This document shows positions 8,845 to 16,061 of a stretch of DNA of 44,830 nt, one piece after another. This DNA comes from Dehalococcoidia bacterium (lineage in GTDB: Bacteria > Chloroflexota > Dehalococcoidia > UBA2979): contig SHYP01000012.1 of assembly GCA_009692725.1 (NCBI GenBank), positions 1-44,830 on the forward strand, given 5' to 3'. Made by a program: the position numbers and the translations under genes. Positions within the stretch are counted from its first letter, which is position 1, and each line of letters begins with the position of its first letter. The notes under the pieces are model-generated. The model had not been told where the DNA came from. It was given only the letters and a program-made list of their open reading frames with translations, and did not search any database.

Positions 8845-10182
8845 CTAGTCGGCGGCGGCCTCGGCGGCGAGGATGAGCGGCGGCTCGTGGTCCGCGAGCG
8901 AGGTGACCTTCGGCGGCGGCTCGCGCGAAATCAGCACCGCGGCGGCTCCGACGCTGTATGCGACGGCGAGCATCAGCCAGGCCCACGTGTAGGTACCGGT
9001 CGTGTCGAACAGCAGCGATACCGCGAGCGGGCCCGCAGCGCCGAAGACTAGGCCCACCGGCATGCCGATGCTACGGACCGCCCCGATGTGCACGCGGCCG
9101 AAGTACTTCGCCCAGATGAACTCCCCCAGCGGAACGCCGCCGCCGAAGCCCAGCCCCCAGACGAAGAACGCGGCGAGCATCAGCGGTAGCTGGTGGAGCT
9201 CGCCCGCAAGCAGCATCAAGAGCACGCCCGTGACCATCCCGCCGAAGCTCGCGCCCCAGAGCGTGCGGACCCGGAACCGCGCGAGCGTGTAGCCCCAGAG
9301 GAACTTCGCGAGCAGGTTCGCAACGCCGGCGACGGAGGCCGCCAGCGCCGCCTCGCCGCGCGTGAACCCCGCGTTGGTGACGAATGGGATGCCGTGGATC
9401 AGCACCGCGAACGCGGCGCCACCGAAGCAGCCGAACGAGAGCGTGAGCAGCCAGAACGCGCGCGTGCGCACCGCCTCGTGGCGCGTGTACGAGTTCAGCC
9501 GGTCGAGCGTGATCGTGTCGTGGTCCCGCTGCGACGTGCCGACGCCGTCACTCCGGCGCCCGTCCGGGAGCTGTCCGTAGTCCTCGGGCTGTCGCCGCAT
9601 CAGCAGCGCAACCGGAATCGAGAGCACAAGAGCACCGGCGGCCAACAGGACGTACCCGTCGCGCCAGCCTCGTTCGTCGACGACCCTCGTCATGACGAGC
9701 GGCATCGTCATGCTCGCAAACGAGATGCCCGTCGACCCGAGTGCGATCGCCCAGCCGCGCCTCAGTACAAACCACTTCGACATCGTGACGTTGAGAACGA
9801 GCGGTCCAACGAACGCGACGCCGAGGCCCACACCTACCGACTGCAGGGCGAAGAATTGCCAGAGCTCGTGGACACGCGAGATCAGCAGCAGCGATCCTGA
9901 GAGCCCCACAGCGCCCACCAACATCAGCGGACGGGCTCCGTGGCGGTCGACCAGCGGGCCTACGAACACGCCCACGAGACCGCTGACGATGTTGGTGCCG
10001 GTTACGGCGAGCGTGAACGCGCCGACGCTCCAGCCCAGGTCGTCAACGACTGGCCGCAGGAAGATCCCCGCCGAGCCTACCCCCGCCGCCACCGCGACGA
10101 AGTACCCAACGACCGCGCCCGCGACGATCCACCATCCGTAGAAGATGCGCGGACTGTCGGCGGGGCGGGCAGTGGCGGTCAT
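8845..10182 (-). CDS. MFS transporter, monocarboxylate/oxalate-type
   Basis: This 445-residue protein with about 12 hydrophobic helices starts at ATG 10182 (MTATARPADS), just before the first helix; the frame runs further upstream without homology. The first helix contains FYGWWIV, a hallmark of the OFA/MCT-like branch of MFS carriers for monocarboxylates. The loop after helix 2 has VGPLVDRHGARP. A charged central loop (about residues 195-235) separates two six-helix halves. It is divergent from the solute-binding protein gene at 10322 and convergent with the enoyl-CoA hydratase gene. Organic-acid transport would fit these neighbours, but the substrate is not determined. Confidence 0.83.
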   Translation of the reverse strand: MTATARPADSPRIFYGWWIVAGAVVGYFVAVAAGVGSAGIFLRPVVDDLGWSVGAFTLAVTGTNIVSGLVGVFVGPLVDRHGARPLMLVGAVGLSGSLLLISRVHELWQFFALQSVGVGLGVAFVGPLVLNVTMSKWFVLRRGWAIALGSTGISFASMTMPLVMTRVVDERGWRDGYVLLAAGALVLSIPVALLMRRQPEDYGQLPDGRRSDGVGTSQRDHDTITLDRLNSYTRHEAVRTRAFWLLTLSFGCFGGAAFAVLIHGIPFVTNAGFTRGEAALAASVAGVANLLAKFLWGYTLARFRVRTLWGASFGGMVTGVLLMLLAGELHQLPLMLAAFFVWGLGFGGGVPLGEFIWAKYFGRVHIGAVRSIGMPVGLVFGAAGPLAVSLLFDTTGTYTWAWLMLAVAYSVGAAAVLISREPPPKVTSLADHEPPLILAAEAAAD

Positions 10183-10321
10183 GGCCGCGATTCTATGGCC
10201 TTGAGAGCCATGGCGACCGCACGTCGCCCGCTGGGTCGTGGCCGCTGCGGTTCGCCGCGCCACGACGGTCATGATAGATTTCAGTCAATTCGGGACTAGC
10301 AGCGCCACACCGGAGGGATGC

Positions 10322-12121
10322 ATGGAATCGCGAGCTCAGGAAGTCACGGAGAGCAAGGGCGCGGCGATCGGCCGCCGTGCCGCCTTGCGAGGTATCACTA
10401 TCGGCGGCGCAGGCCTCGCGGCGGCCGCCCTCATCGGCTGCGGCGGCGACGACTCTGCTACGTCGGCGCCAGCGTCCGGGGACTCGGCAGCGTCTATCAG
10501 CACCACTGGGAAGCGCCCCGAAAAGCTGCCCTCCGGTTGGAACTGGGATCCGGCCCTGCCGTACCCGTATCAGTTTCCCGAGCCGGCGAAGGAGGCCAAG
10601 CCGGGCGGAACGCTGCGTGTCGCCACGTCATGGGACGTGGGGCCGATGGATCCCACAATCTCGGCGGCCGGTGGCTCCATCACCGTGCCGAACATGGTCT
10701 ACAACCGCCTGGTCGGACACGTGGGCGGGGTCGACGTCGACCCGTTCAAGTTCAAGCTTGAGCCTGAGCTGGCGGCCAGTTGGGAACGCTCGCCTGACGG
10801 CCTTGCGGTTACGTTCCACCTGCAGAAGGGCGTGAAATGGCAGAACGTCGCGCCGTTGAACGGCCGCGACTTCGTGGCGGCCGACGCGAAATACGCATTG
10901 GAGCGTTACGCCACGACAGGCATTCACAAGTCGTACGGGACGAGCGTCAAGTCCATCGAAGCGGTCGACGCTACCACGCTGAAAGTGAACCTCACCAGGC
11001 CGATCATCGACTTCGTGATCCCGCTGGGCAGTCGTTACCAGACGATCTTCCCCCGCGAGCTCGTCGACAACGGCACCATCGCCAAGGAGGCGGTCGGCAC
11101 CGGCCCGATGATCCTCAAGGAGGCTGCCGCCGCGAGCCACGTGCGCCTGGACAAGAACCCCGCTTACTGGGAGCGCAAGGTCCTCATCGACGGCGCGGAG
11201 TTCCGCGTCATGCCCGACGCGGCCGCCCGAATCGCGGCTTTCCGCGCGGGGCAAGTGGAGTATGCCTATTCGCCTGTCACCACGGCGCGCGACGTGCAAG
11301 GGCTGGTCGACTCCAACGGTGGCATCCAGGTCAACATGGTGCCACAGACCTACGTCACCTCGATCGCGCCCGCGTTCAATCTGCGCAACCCCAAGTACGC
11401 AGACATCCGCGTGCGGAGAGCGGTCTCACTGGCGATCGACCGCAAGGCGCTGATGGACGTGATCTGGAACGGCGTCGCCCGCGCGCTGCCGACCATTCCC
11501 TGGATCTACATCTTCGACAAGGAGCCCACCGTCGCCACAGGCGAGCTCGGCAACTGGCTGCGGTACGCCCCCGCCGAGGCGAAGCAGCTGCTGCTGGCCG
11601 CGGGCGCCGAGGACCTCACGATCAACGCGCCGTACTACGAGTACTCAACGTCCGACACGCAGCGCGCGGAACTGATGACCGACCAGATGCGACAAGCCGG
11701 CATCCAGTTCAAAGCATCCAAGGTCGACTACACCCAGTACAACTCCCAGTTGCAGTCCGGGAACTGGGTGGACGCGCTTGGCCACGCCTACCTCGCCCTT
11801 GGCTTCGACGCGGACACGTTCTTCTACACGCAGGTGCACTCGAAGTCGCCCGGTAACCGTGACCACATCACCGACACCGAGATCGACACGTGGGCCGAGG
11901 CGCAGCAGGTAGAGCTCGATCCCAAAGCCCGGCAGCAGATCCAACGCAAGATGTGGAACAAGATACTCGACCAGGCCTGGCGCCCCGTCACCGCGCGCGG
12001 CATGACGTTCGAGATCTACCAGCCGTGGCTGCGGGGCATTCGCTTCGGCGGCGCGCTCGGCGACAACAGCTCCTTCTACGAGTGGGGCGACCAGATCGCG
12101 GAGGCCTGGCTCGACAAGTAG
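10322..12121 (+). CDS. Tat-exported lipoprotein, ABC solute-binding protein family 5
   Basis: This 599-residue protein starts at ATG 10322, with GGAGGG 5 bp upstream. The N-terminus has a twin arginine (Arg18-Arg19), a hydrophobic stretch and a lipobox ending LIGC with Cys40, so it is predicted to be exported folded and lipid-anchored. A Thr/Ser/Ala-rich linker precedes the mature family 5 fold (PGGTLRVATSWDVGPMDP near residue 98). It would bind a peptide or other organic solute for an ABC importer. No permease genes adjoin it. It is a paralogue of the truncated gene at the window start. A hairpin terminator follows 30 bp after the stop. Confidence 0.88.
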   Translation: MESRAQEVTESKGAAIGRRAALRGITIGGAGLAAAALIGCGGDDSATSAPASGDSAASISTTGKRPEKLPSGWNWDPALPYPYQFPEPAKEAKPGGTLRVATSWDVGPMDPTISAAGGSITVPNMVYNRLVGHVGGVDVDPFKFKLEPELAASWERSPDGLAVTFHLQKGVKWQNVAPLNGRDFVAADAKYALERYATTGIHKSYGTSVKSIEAVDATTLKVNLTRPIIDFVIPLGSRYQTIFPRELVDNGTIAKEAVGTGPMILKEAAAASHVRLDKNPAYWERKVLIDGAEFRVMPDAAARIAAFRAGQVEYAYSPVTTARDVQGLVDSNGGIQVNMVPQTYVTSIAPAFNLRNPKYADIRVRRAVSLAIDRKALMDVIWNGVARALPTIPWIYIFDKEPTVATGELGNWLRYAPAEAKQLLLAAGAEDLTINAPYYEYSTSDTQRAELMTDQMRQAGIQFKASKVDYTQYNSQLQSGNWVDALGHAYLALGFDADTFFYTQVHSKSPGNRDHITDTEIDTWAEAQQVELDPKARQQIQRKMWNKILDQAWRPVTARGMTFEIYQPWLRGIRFGGALGDNSSFYEWGDQIAEAWLDK

Positions 12122-12150
12122 CCGGCCAGAAGGCACGGCCCGTGAAAACG

Positions 12151-12179
12151 CGGGAGTCCATGCGTGGCGTGGGCTCCCG
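12151..12179 (+). terminator. Hairpin terminator after solute-binding protein gene
   Basis: CGGGAGTCC (12151-12159) pairs with GGGCTCCCG (12171-12179) with one T-G pair and an 11-nt loop, 30 bp after the stop at 12121. The following bases are TGACCGT, without a T-run. The rest of the gap up to 12399 shows no gene. Confidence 0.55.
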
Positions 12180-12221
12180 TGACCGTCAGGCCATGGGGGC
12201 GCGGCGTTCTGCCCCGAGAGT

Positions 12222-12265
12222 TCGTGGTAACTGCGCGACGCGCGATGAGCGCAGCTCGTGGTAAC
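12222..12265. repeat. Short direct repeat TCGTGGTAAC
   Basis: The 10-mer TCGTGGTAAC occurs at 12222-12231 and again at 12256-12265, with 34-bp spacing, in the gap before the tRNA-Sec gene. No function is apparent. Confidence 0.35.
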
Positions 12266-12399
12266 GCGCAACGGCTGGACGCAGCCGCTCGAGCCTCGGG
12301 GCATCGGTCTGAGCCCGGTTTGCATGACATCCGAGGGAGGCACGAACACGGTGGACGGCGGCCTGGACGCCGGAAACCGCCTACTCCGGCCGATCGAGG

Positions 12400-12497
12400 T
12401 GGCGGGAGTGCGTGGGAGTCGAACCCACCCGGGACGAGCACGTCGCCCCACAGACGGTTTTGAAGACCGCGAGCGCCACCGGACACCATCCACTCCC
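12400..12497 (-). tRNA. selC: tRNA-Sec (anticodon UCA)
   Basis: The minus strand folds as a selenocysteine tRNA of 98 nt including an encoded CCA (12402-12400). It starts GGGAGTGG and ends with CACTCCC plus a discriminator G. The D-arm has the Sec-type 6-bp stem (GGTGTC/GGCGCT) with a 4-nt loop. The anticodon loop is CTTCAAA, giving UCA. The long variable arm has a 7-bp stem (GGGGCGA/TCGTCCC), and the T-arm is GTGGG TTCGACT CCCAC. These features (length, D-stem, long arm, UCA) distinguish it from tRNA-Ser. One oddity is that the eighth acceptor pair appears to be G-G. It lies on the same strand as, and 42 bp after, the truncated formyltransferase gene, and 2 kb from the UGA-containing FTR gene at 14552. 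Confidence 0.92.
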
Positions 12498-12539
12498 GCA
12501 GCGATTCTAGGTCGGCGGGGGCCGCCTTGTCGCAGGGGT

Positions 12540-14216
12540 TCAGGCCGGGTCGGGCGGGGTCGACGCCAGCGGCGCGGCTACTGCTGCGACGGCAGCCACG
12601 GCGAACGTTGCGAACTGCCCGAGCAGCCCGCGTACCGCCGCGTCGTCGAGACCATCCGCGGTCCAGCGCAGGCGCGCACCGCCGTCCTCGACGCATACGC
12701 AGAGGCCGCACGCCAGAGGCTCGGCGCACGCCCAGTCCGCGTCGTGCAGGCAGATGCCGATCGGCAGCGCGATTGCGCCGCCCGAGCGAGCGCGCGCGCG
12801 CAGCGACGGGATGCGTGCGTGCACGTCGAGTGCGTATGTCCCCGCCTCCCGCACACGCTTGAGCTCCGCGCGCAGCGTACGCAGCGCCGGCGCCGCTTGG
12901 AGCAGGCCCGCGCCATCGACGCGCAGGGCCACTGCGGGCGCGCACACCGGCGGCGTGCCTTCCAACAAGGTCGCGAGCGCGTGATCGCGGAACGCCACGT
13001 CGCACGCCGCACGCGGCTCACCGCTGCCGATGAACGCCGCGAGCGTGAGCGCGACGGCGTCTACCCCACTCTCGCCGCCCGCCGCACGGGCCAGCAGCGG
13101 AGCGAGGTCTGCGGGCAGCGCCTGCTCGACCGTCACGCGTTGGCCGGTCGCGGGGGGCCAGTCGTGCGCCAGGCTCGGCGCGGCGGCGTTCGCGAGGCGT
13201 TCGATCCAGAAAGGCTCGTGCTTGGCGACGGCGCGCTGCACTGCGGCTAGACGCTCCGCGAGCGCGTCGCTGAGCACCGGCACACGCGCGTCACGCTCGA
13301 TGCCGCGCGAGGCAAGTGCCGCGCCGTCGAGACGCGCGCCCTCGAGCGTGGCAAACCGCTCGAGCCGCAGCGCGCCGTCGACGCCCGCGACGACCGCGCT
13401 GCGGTCGCCCGCCATGAGCACGGTTCCAGCCGGGACCGACGTGGGGTCCGGGAGCAACGTCGCCTTTTGCACTGCGACCACGCTGCCGTCCGGGCATAGC
13501 AGCTTCGGCAGGCCGAGCGCGTTCTCGTACGGCCCGAAGTCCAGCGCGCGCACGAGCGCATCGAGCGAGTGCACGGGGCGGCGCCAGTCCAGCACGCCCG
13601 CCGCCGGCGGCCGCCGCAACCGCCCGAAGTAGCTGCGGCCCTGCTCCGGCTGCGGCTGCAACGCCGCGGTGCCCGTGGTCAGCTCCGGAATCAGCTCGAC
13701 GAACGAGTGCAGCGCCGCTTCGTAGCAGGCTGCGTTCAAGCTGAGCGCCGTGGCGCGTGGGCCGACGTCGAACTTGACTTGCTTCAACACCACGCCTGCG
13801 TCGACGGCCGGCTCCATGGTGTGCCACGTGATGCCGTGCTCGCGCTCCCCGCGCATCAGCGCCCATGACGTCGCGTGCACGCCGGCGTAGCGCGGCAGCG
13901 GCCCGTCGTGGTAGTTCACCGCGAGGCGGCGCGGCAGCGCGAGCAGCGCCGGCGGTAGCACGCGCAGGTTCACGACGCTGAAGAGGAACTGGAATGACAC
14001 CGCCGATAGCAGCGTCAGGAGGTCAGCGGACGGATCGATGGTAGTAAGCCCGCGCTCGCCGGCCCACTCGATCAGCTACGGCTCTTGCGTGACGATGGCC
14101 CGAATCTCGTGTCCCGCGGCGCGGAACGCGTCGGCGCATTGCGCCAGCAGCGAGCCCTCGCCGATGAATACGGCACTGGCACGCTCGCCCGCGCCGCTCG
14201 CTGCTGTGTCGACCAC
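12540..14216 (-). pseudogene. Formyltransferase plus partial NRPS condensation domain, in-frame amber codon, truncated
   Basis: From GTG 14216 the frame reads AVFIGEGSLLAQCADAFRAA, then a TAG at 14078-14076 (codon 47), then LIEWAGERGL and a full formyltransferase domain. Catalytic-type residues are Asn101, His103 (NYHDGPLPRY) and Asp139 (EPAVDAG), matching methionyl-tRNA formyltransferase Asn106/His108/Asp144. Residues about 290-545 resemble the C-terminal half of an NRPS condensation domain, without HHxxxDG. Related proteins continue into adenylation and carrier domains, but here the frame ends at TGA 12542-12540, next to tRNA-Sec. If translation restarts, the part from ATG 14000 (486 residues) would lack the N-terminal strand of the formyltransferase. 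I regard it as a decaying NRPS gene. Confidence 0.7.
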
Positions 14217-14333
14217 CGCGCGTCCGATCTACCCTCGTCGCGACGCGTCGCGCGCGTGCACAACGCCAAGTCTAGACATTCGTGCGGTGTGGTCGAACGA
14301 ACGTTGCGCGGCGGACAGCGATGCGGCGCCGTC

Positions 14334-14347
14334 ACACTCGCGAGTGT
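14334..14347. promoter_or_regulatory. 14-bp palindrome, possible operator
   Basis: ACACTCGCGAGTGT is a perfect palindrome in the divergent gap, 205 bp upstream of the FTR start. Its symmetry suits a dimeric repressor, but I do not recognise the site. Confidence 0.3.
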
Positions 14348-14540
14348 GCGGCGGTTGTCGGCTCGCGCAGCGGACGTGCCGCGCACGTCGACGATTCGAC
14401 GTAGCGAGGCGCGCTCCGGCGTAGGCTGCCCCACGACGTGCCGATGCCAGCGAGTTGCGTTACCTCGGCGCGAGCCTGTGCCTCGAAGCTGGCCCGCTTG
14501 CATCGCGGCCGCGATCGGCTGGATGCTGGTTGGGTACAGC

Positions 14541-14546
14541 AGGAGG
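14541..14546 (+). promoter_or_regulatory. Ribosome-binding site deciding the FTR start
   Basis: AGGAGG lies 5 nt before ATG 14552. The frame is open further upstream, but this full Shine-Dalgarno match and the onset of homology fix the start. Confidence 0.8.
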
Positions 14547-14551
14547 ACCCC

Positions 14552-15049
14552 ATGGTCGAGCAGCCGAGCGACGCCGATCGGGCGCAAGCGTCGCCCGAGT
14601 CGATCGCGAAGATGTGGAAGTTCGTCACCAACTTCGCGGAGAAGAGCGGCACGTACCTGCACCCGCAGCGCGAGATCACGGAGTTCCTCGTGATCGGCCT
14701 CGCGAAGCACGTCGAGGAACTCGGCCGGCCACTCTGCCCGTGCAACTTCTACGAAGACAAGGCGGCCGAAGCGAAGCAGTCGACGTGGATCTGCGCCTGC
14801 GAGGAGATGCAGAAGTACAAGTACTGCCACTGACTGCTCTTCTGCACGCCGGAAGGTCTTCCGGTCACCGAGTACCTGCCAGCCGACCACGAGGGGCGCG
14901 AGATCTACGGCGTCATCGAGGATCCGCACCCCGACAAGGGCCGAGCACTCAAGCGGCTAGAGGAGAAGCAGGGGCGCACGATCCGCAAGGGCGGCCCGCG
15001 CGCCGACGCGCCGCCGCCCGATGGAGGTCCGCCCACCGACCCGAGCTAG
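14552..15049 (+). CDS. Ferredoxin:thioredoxin reductase catalytic subunit, predicted selenoprotein (Sec94 at UGA)
   Basis: Read through an in-frame UGA at 14831-14833, this is a 165-residue FTR catalytic (beta) subunit. FTR uses a [4Fe-4S] cluster beside a redox disulfide to pass electrons to thioredoxin. The family signature is CPC-x16-CPC-x8-CHC; here it is C62-P-C64, 16 residues, C81-A-C83, 8 residues, C92-H-U94. By comparison with the cyanobacterial enzyme (cluster Cys55, 74, 76, 85; active disulfide Cys57-Cys87), Sec94 replaces active-site Cys87 and would pair with Cys64. After the UGA the same frame continues with the family's conserved LLFCTPEGLPVTEYLPADHE and IYGVIEDP, to TAG at 15047. 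The C-terminus is Pro/Gly rich. A SECIS-like hairpin follows the UGA, a tRNA-Sec gene is 2 kb away, and thioredoxin is the convergent neighbour. Nearby genes end normally at UGA, so the code is not reassigned. Confidence 0.9.
14849..14864 (+). promoter_or_regulatory. SECIS-like hairpin for selenocysteine insertion
   Basis: CCGGA (14849-14853) pairs with TCCGG (14860-14864) around the six-base loop AGGTCT; an inner A-T pair can close it further to a GGTC tetraloop. It begins 15 nt after the UGA, within the window where bacterial SECIS elements bind SelB. As I recall it, the apical AGGUCU loop, with its critical GU, is the same as in the E. coli fdhF SECIS. The hairpin lies inside the coding sequence, as expected for bacteria. 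Confidence 0.75.
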
Positions 15050-15069
15050 CGCGCGCACAGGCACCTGTA

Positions 15070-15116
15070 CGCATGCACGAAGAGCGCCGGCGATACCGGC
15101 GCTCTTCGTGCATGCG
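15070..15116. terminator. Perfect 21-bp-stem bidirectional terminator
   Basis: The arms 15070-15090 and 15096-15116 are exact reverse complements, with a CGATA loop. It starts 21 bp after the FTR stop and ends 37 bp before the thioredoxin stop, so it should terminate both convergent transcripts. Confidence 0.8.
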
Positions 15117-15152
15117 TGGTCGATTGCGGCAGCTGGCGCCGCGATGTGCGCG

Positions 15153-15479
15153 CTAGACGAGGACGGCGTCGAGGCGCTTCTGCAGGTCGCTCTTCGGGCG
15201 GAAGCCGACGATCTGGCCGGCCACGGCGCCCTGCTTGAAGACCAGCAGCGTCGGGATCGAGCGGATCCCGAACTGGCTCGCGATCTTCGGGTTCTCGTCC
15301 GTGTTCAGCTTGACGAACTTGACGCGTCCCTCGTACTCGCCAGCGAGCTCCTCGACGATCGGGGCGACCATGCGGCAGGGGCCGCACCACGGCGCCCAGA
15401 AGTCCACGAGCACCGGGACGTCACTCATCAGGACATCGGCGTCGAAGGTCGCGTCGGAGGTGTCGGCGGGGTGCGCCAT
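15153..15479 (-). CDS. trxA: Thioredoxin
   Basis: This 108-residue cytosolic thioredoxin has the canonical active site WCGPC (Cys32, Cys35) and the cis-proline loop [10 protein letters not shown] with Pro76. Length and motifs match standard Trx. A GGAAGG site lies about 10 nt before the ATG. It reduces protein disulfides and is itself reduced by a thioredoxin reductase. The gene converges on the predicted selenocysteine-containing FTR catalytic subunit, sharing a terminator hairpin, which makes it the obvious candidate partner. That pairing is inference from position; no NADPH-dependent TrxB is seen in the window. Confidence 0.93.
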   Translation of the reverse strand: MAHPADTSDATFDADVLMSDVPVLVDFWAPWCGPCRMVAPIVEELAGEYEGRVKFVKLNTDENPKIASQFGIRSIPTLLVFKQGAVAGQIVGFRPKSDLQKRLDAVLV

Positions 15480-15629
15480 GGCGGTCTTCCTTCCATTCGA
15501 GCGCCGCGCCCGCTGCGGGCTCGTACGCTAGTTGCCTGATGATGCGTCGCTGATGGCCACTATGCCTGAACACGGTGCCGAGCGTTGGCAGCGGCGTTGA
15601 CAGCGCCGCTGCGGATGGCTACAGTCTAT

Positions 15630-15646
15630 ATACCCCTATGGGGTAT
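15630..15646. promoter_or_regulatory. CsoR-type operator
   Basis: ATACCCC-TAT-GGGGTAT is a perfect 7-3-7 palindrome with the G/C tract plus flanking TA pattern of CsoR/RcnR-family operators. It ends 26 bp before the GTG of the adjacent CsoR-like gene, so autoregulation is likely. The ribosome-binding site AGGAG lies at 15661-15665. Confidence 0.75.
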
Positions 15647-15672
15647 GTCAAGCACCGCCGAGGAGCAATCCA

Positions 15673-15996
15673 GTGCCGGAGCCCATCTCGCAAGAACAGC
15701 TGCGCGCGCGCCTCAGTCGCATCGAGGGGCAGATTCGCGGCATCGCCAAGATGCTGGAAAGCGAGCGCCCCTGTGAGGATGTGGTCACGCAACTGATGGC
15801 CGTGCGCTCGGGCATCGACACCGTCGGCGCGCTTGTGCTGGACCAGCACCTCGGCGCCTGCATCGGCCACGAGGACGGCGCCGAGCTACGTGTCGAATCG
15901 CTGCGCGAATCGATGCGCATGTGGTGGCGCTTCGCACCCGGAGCCGCAGGCTTCGCCGTCGCCCCCATGGAAGCCACGTTGCCGCCCGCGGAGTAG
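15673..15996 (+). CDS. csoR: CsoR-family copper-sensing repressor
   Basis: This 107-residue all-helical DUF156 repressor has a GTG start with AGGAG 7 nt upstream. The RLSRIEGQIRGIAKML helix matches the DNA-contacting region of CsoR/FrmR/RcnR proteins. Cys34, His59 and Cys63 (spacing H-x3-C) correspond to the Cu(I) ligands Cys36, His61 and Cys65 of M. tuberculosis CsoR, so copper is the likely signal. Binding of Cu(I) would release the protein from the palindrome just upstream. No copper ATPase or chaperone gene is adjacent; the next gene, plsX, is convergent. Sulfur-species sensing (CstR) is a possible alternative. Confidence 0.85.
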   Translation: MPEPISQEQLRARLSRIEGQIRGIAKMLESERPCEDVVTQLMAVRSGIDTVGALVLDQHLGACIGHEDGAELRVESLRESMRMWWRFAPGAAGFAVAPMEATLPPAE

Positions 15997-16061
15997 CGGC
16001 CTCTTCACCACCCAGCCGGCGCTGACTGTCCCGTCCCGCCCAGTCGTGATTTGTGCAGCCC

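Larger units (their letters stand above)
14217..14551. other. Divergent intergenic region
   Basis: This 335-bp gap separates the divergent formyltransferase fragment and the FTR gene. I find no protein or RNA gene in it. It contains a perfect 14-bp palindrome at 14334-14347 and the ribosome-binding site of the FTR gene at 14541-14546. Promoters for both genes presumably lie here, but I cannot place -35/-10 boxes with confidence. Confidence 0.5.

Noticed and set aside
12122..12399. Possible small gene between the solute-binding protein and tRNA-Sec
   Set aside because: No frame has a convincing start site, ribosome-binding site or homology; only a terminator and a short repeat are visible.
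12540..12542. UGA ending the formyltransferase fragment as a recoded codon
   Set aside because: Reading through adds only about ten residues of no homology before a TAG, and no suitable hairpin was seen.
14076..14078. In-frame UAG in the formyltransferase gene as pyrrolysine or code reassignment
   Set aside because: Many intact genes here end with TAG, and the site is not one associated with pyrrolysine; a nonsense mutation is simpler.
14552..14833. FTR gene read as a short 93-residue protein ending at UGA
   Set aside because: It would lose the last catalytic residue, and the conserved family sequence continues unbroken past the UGA.
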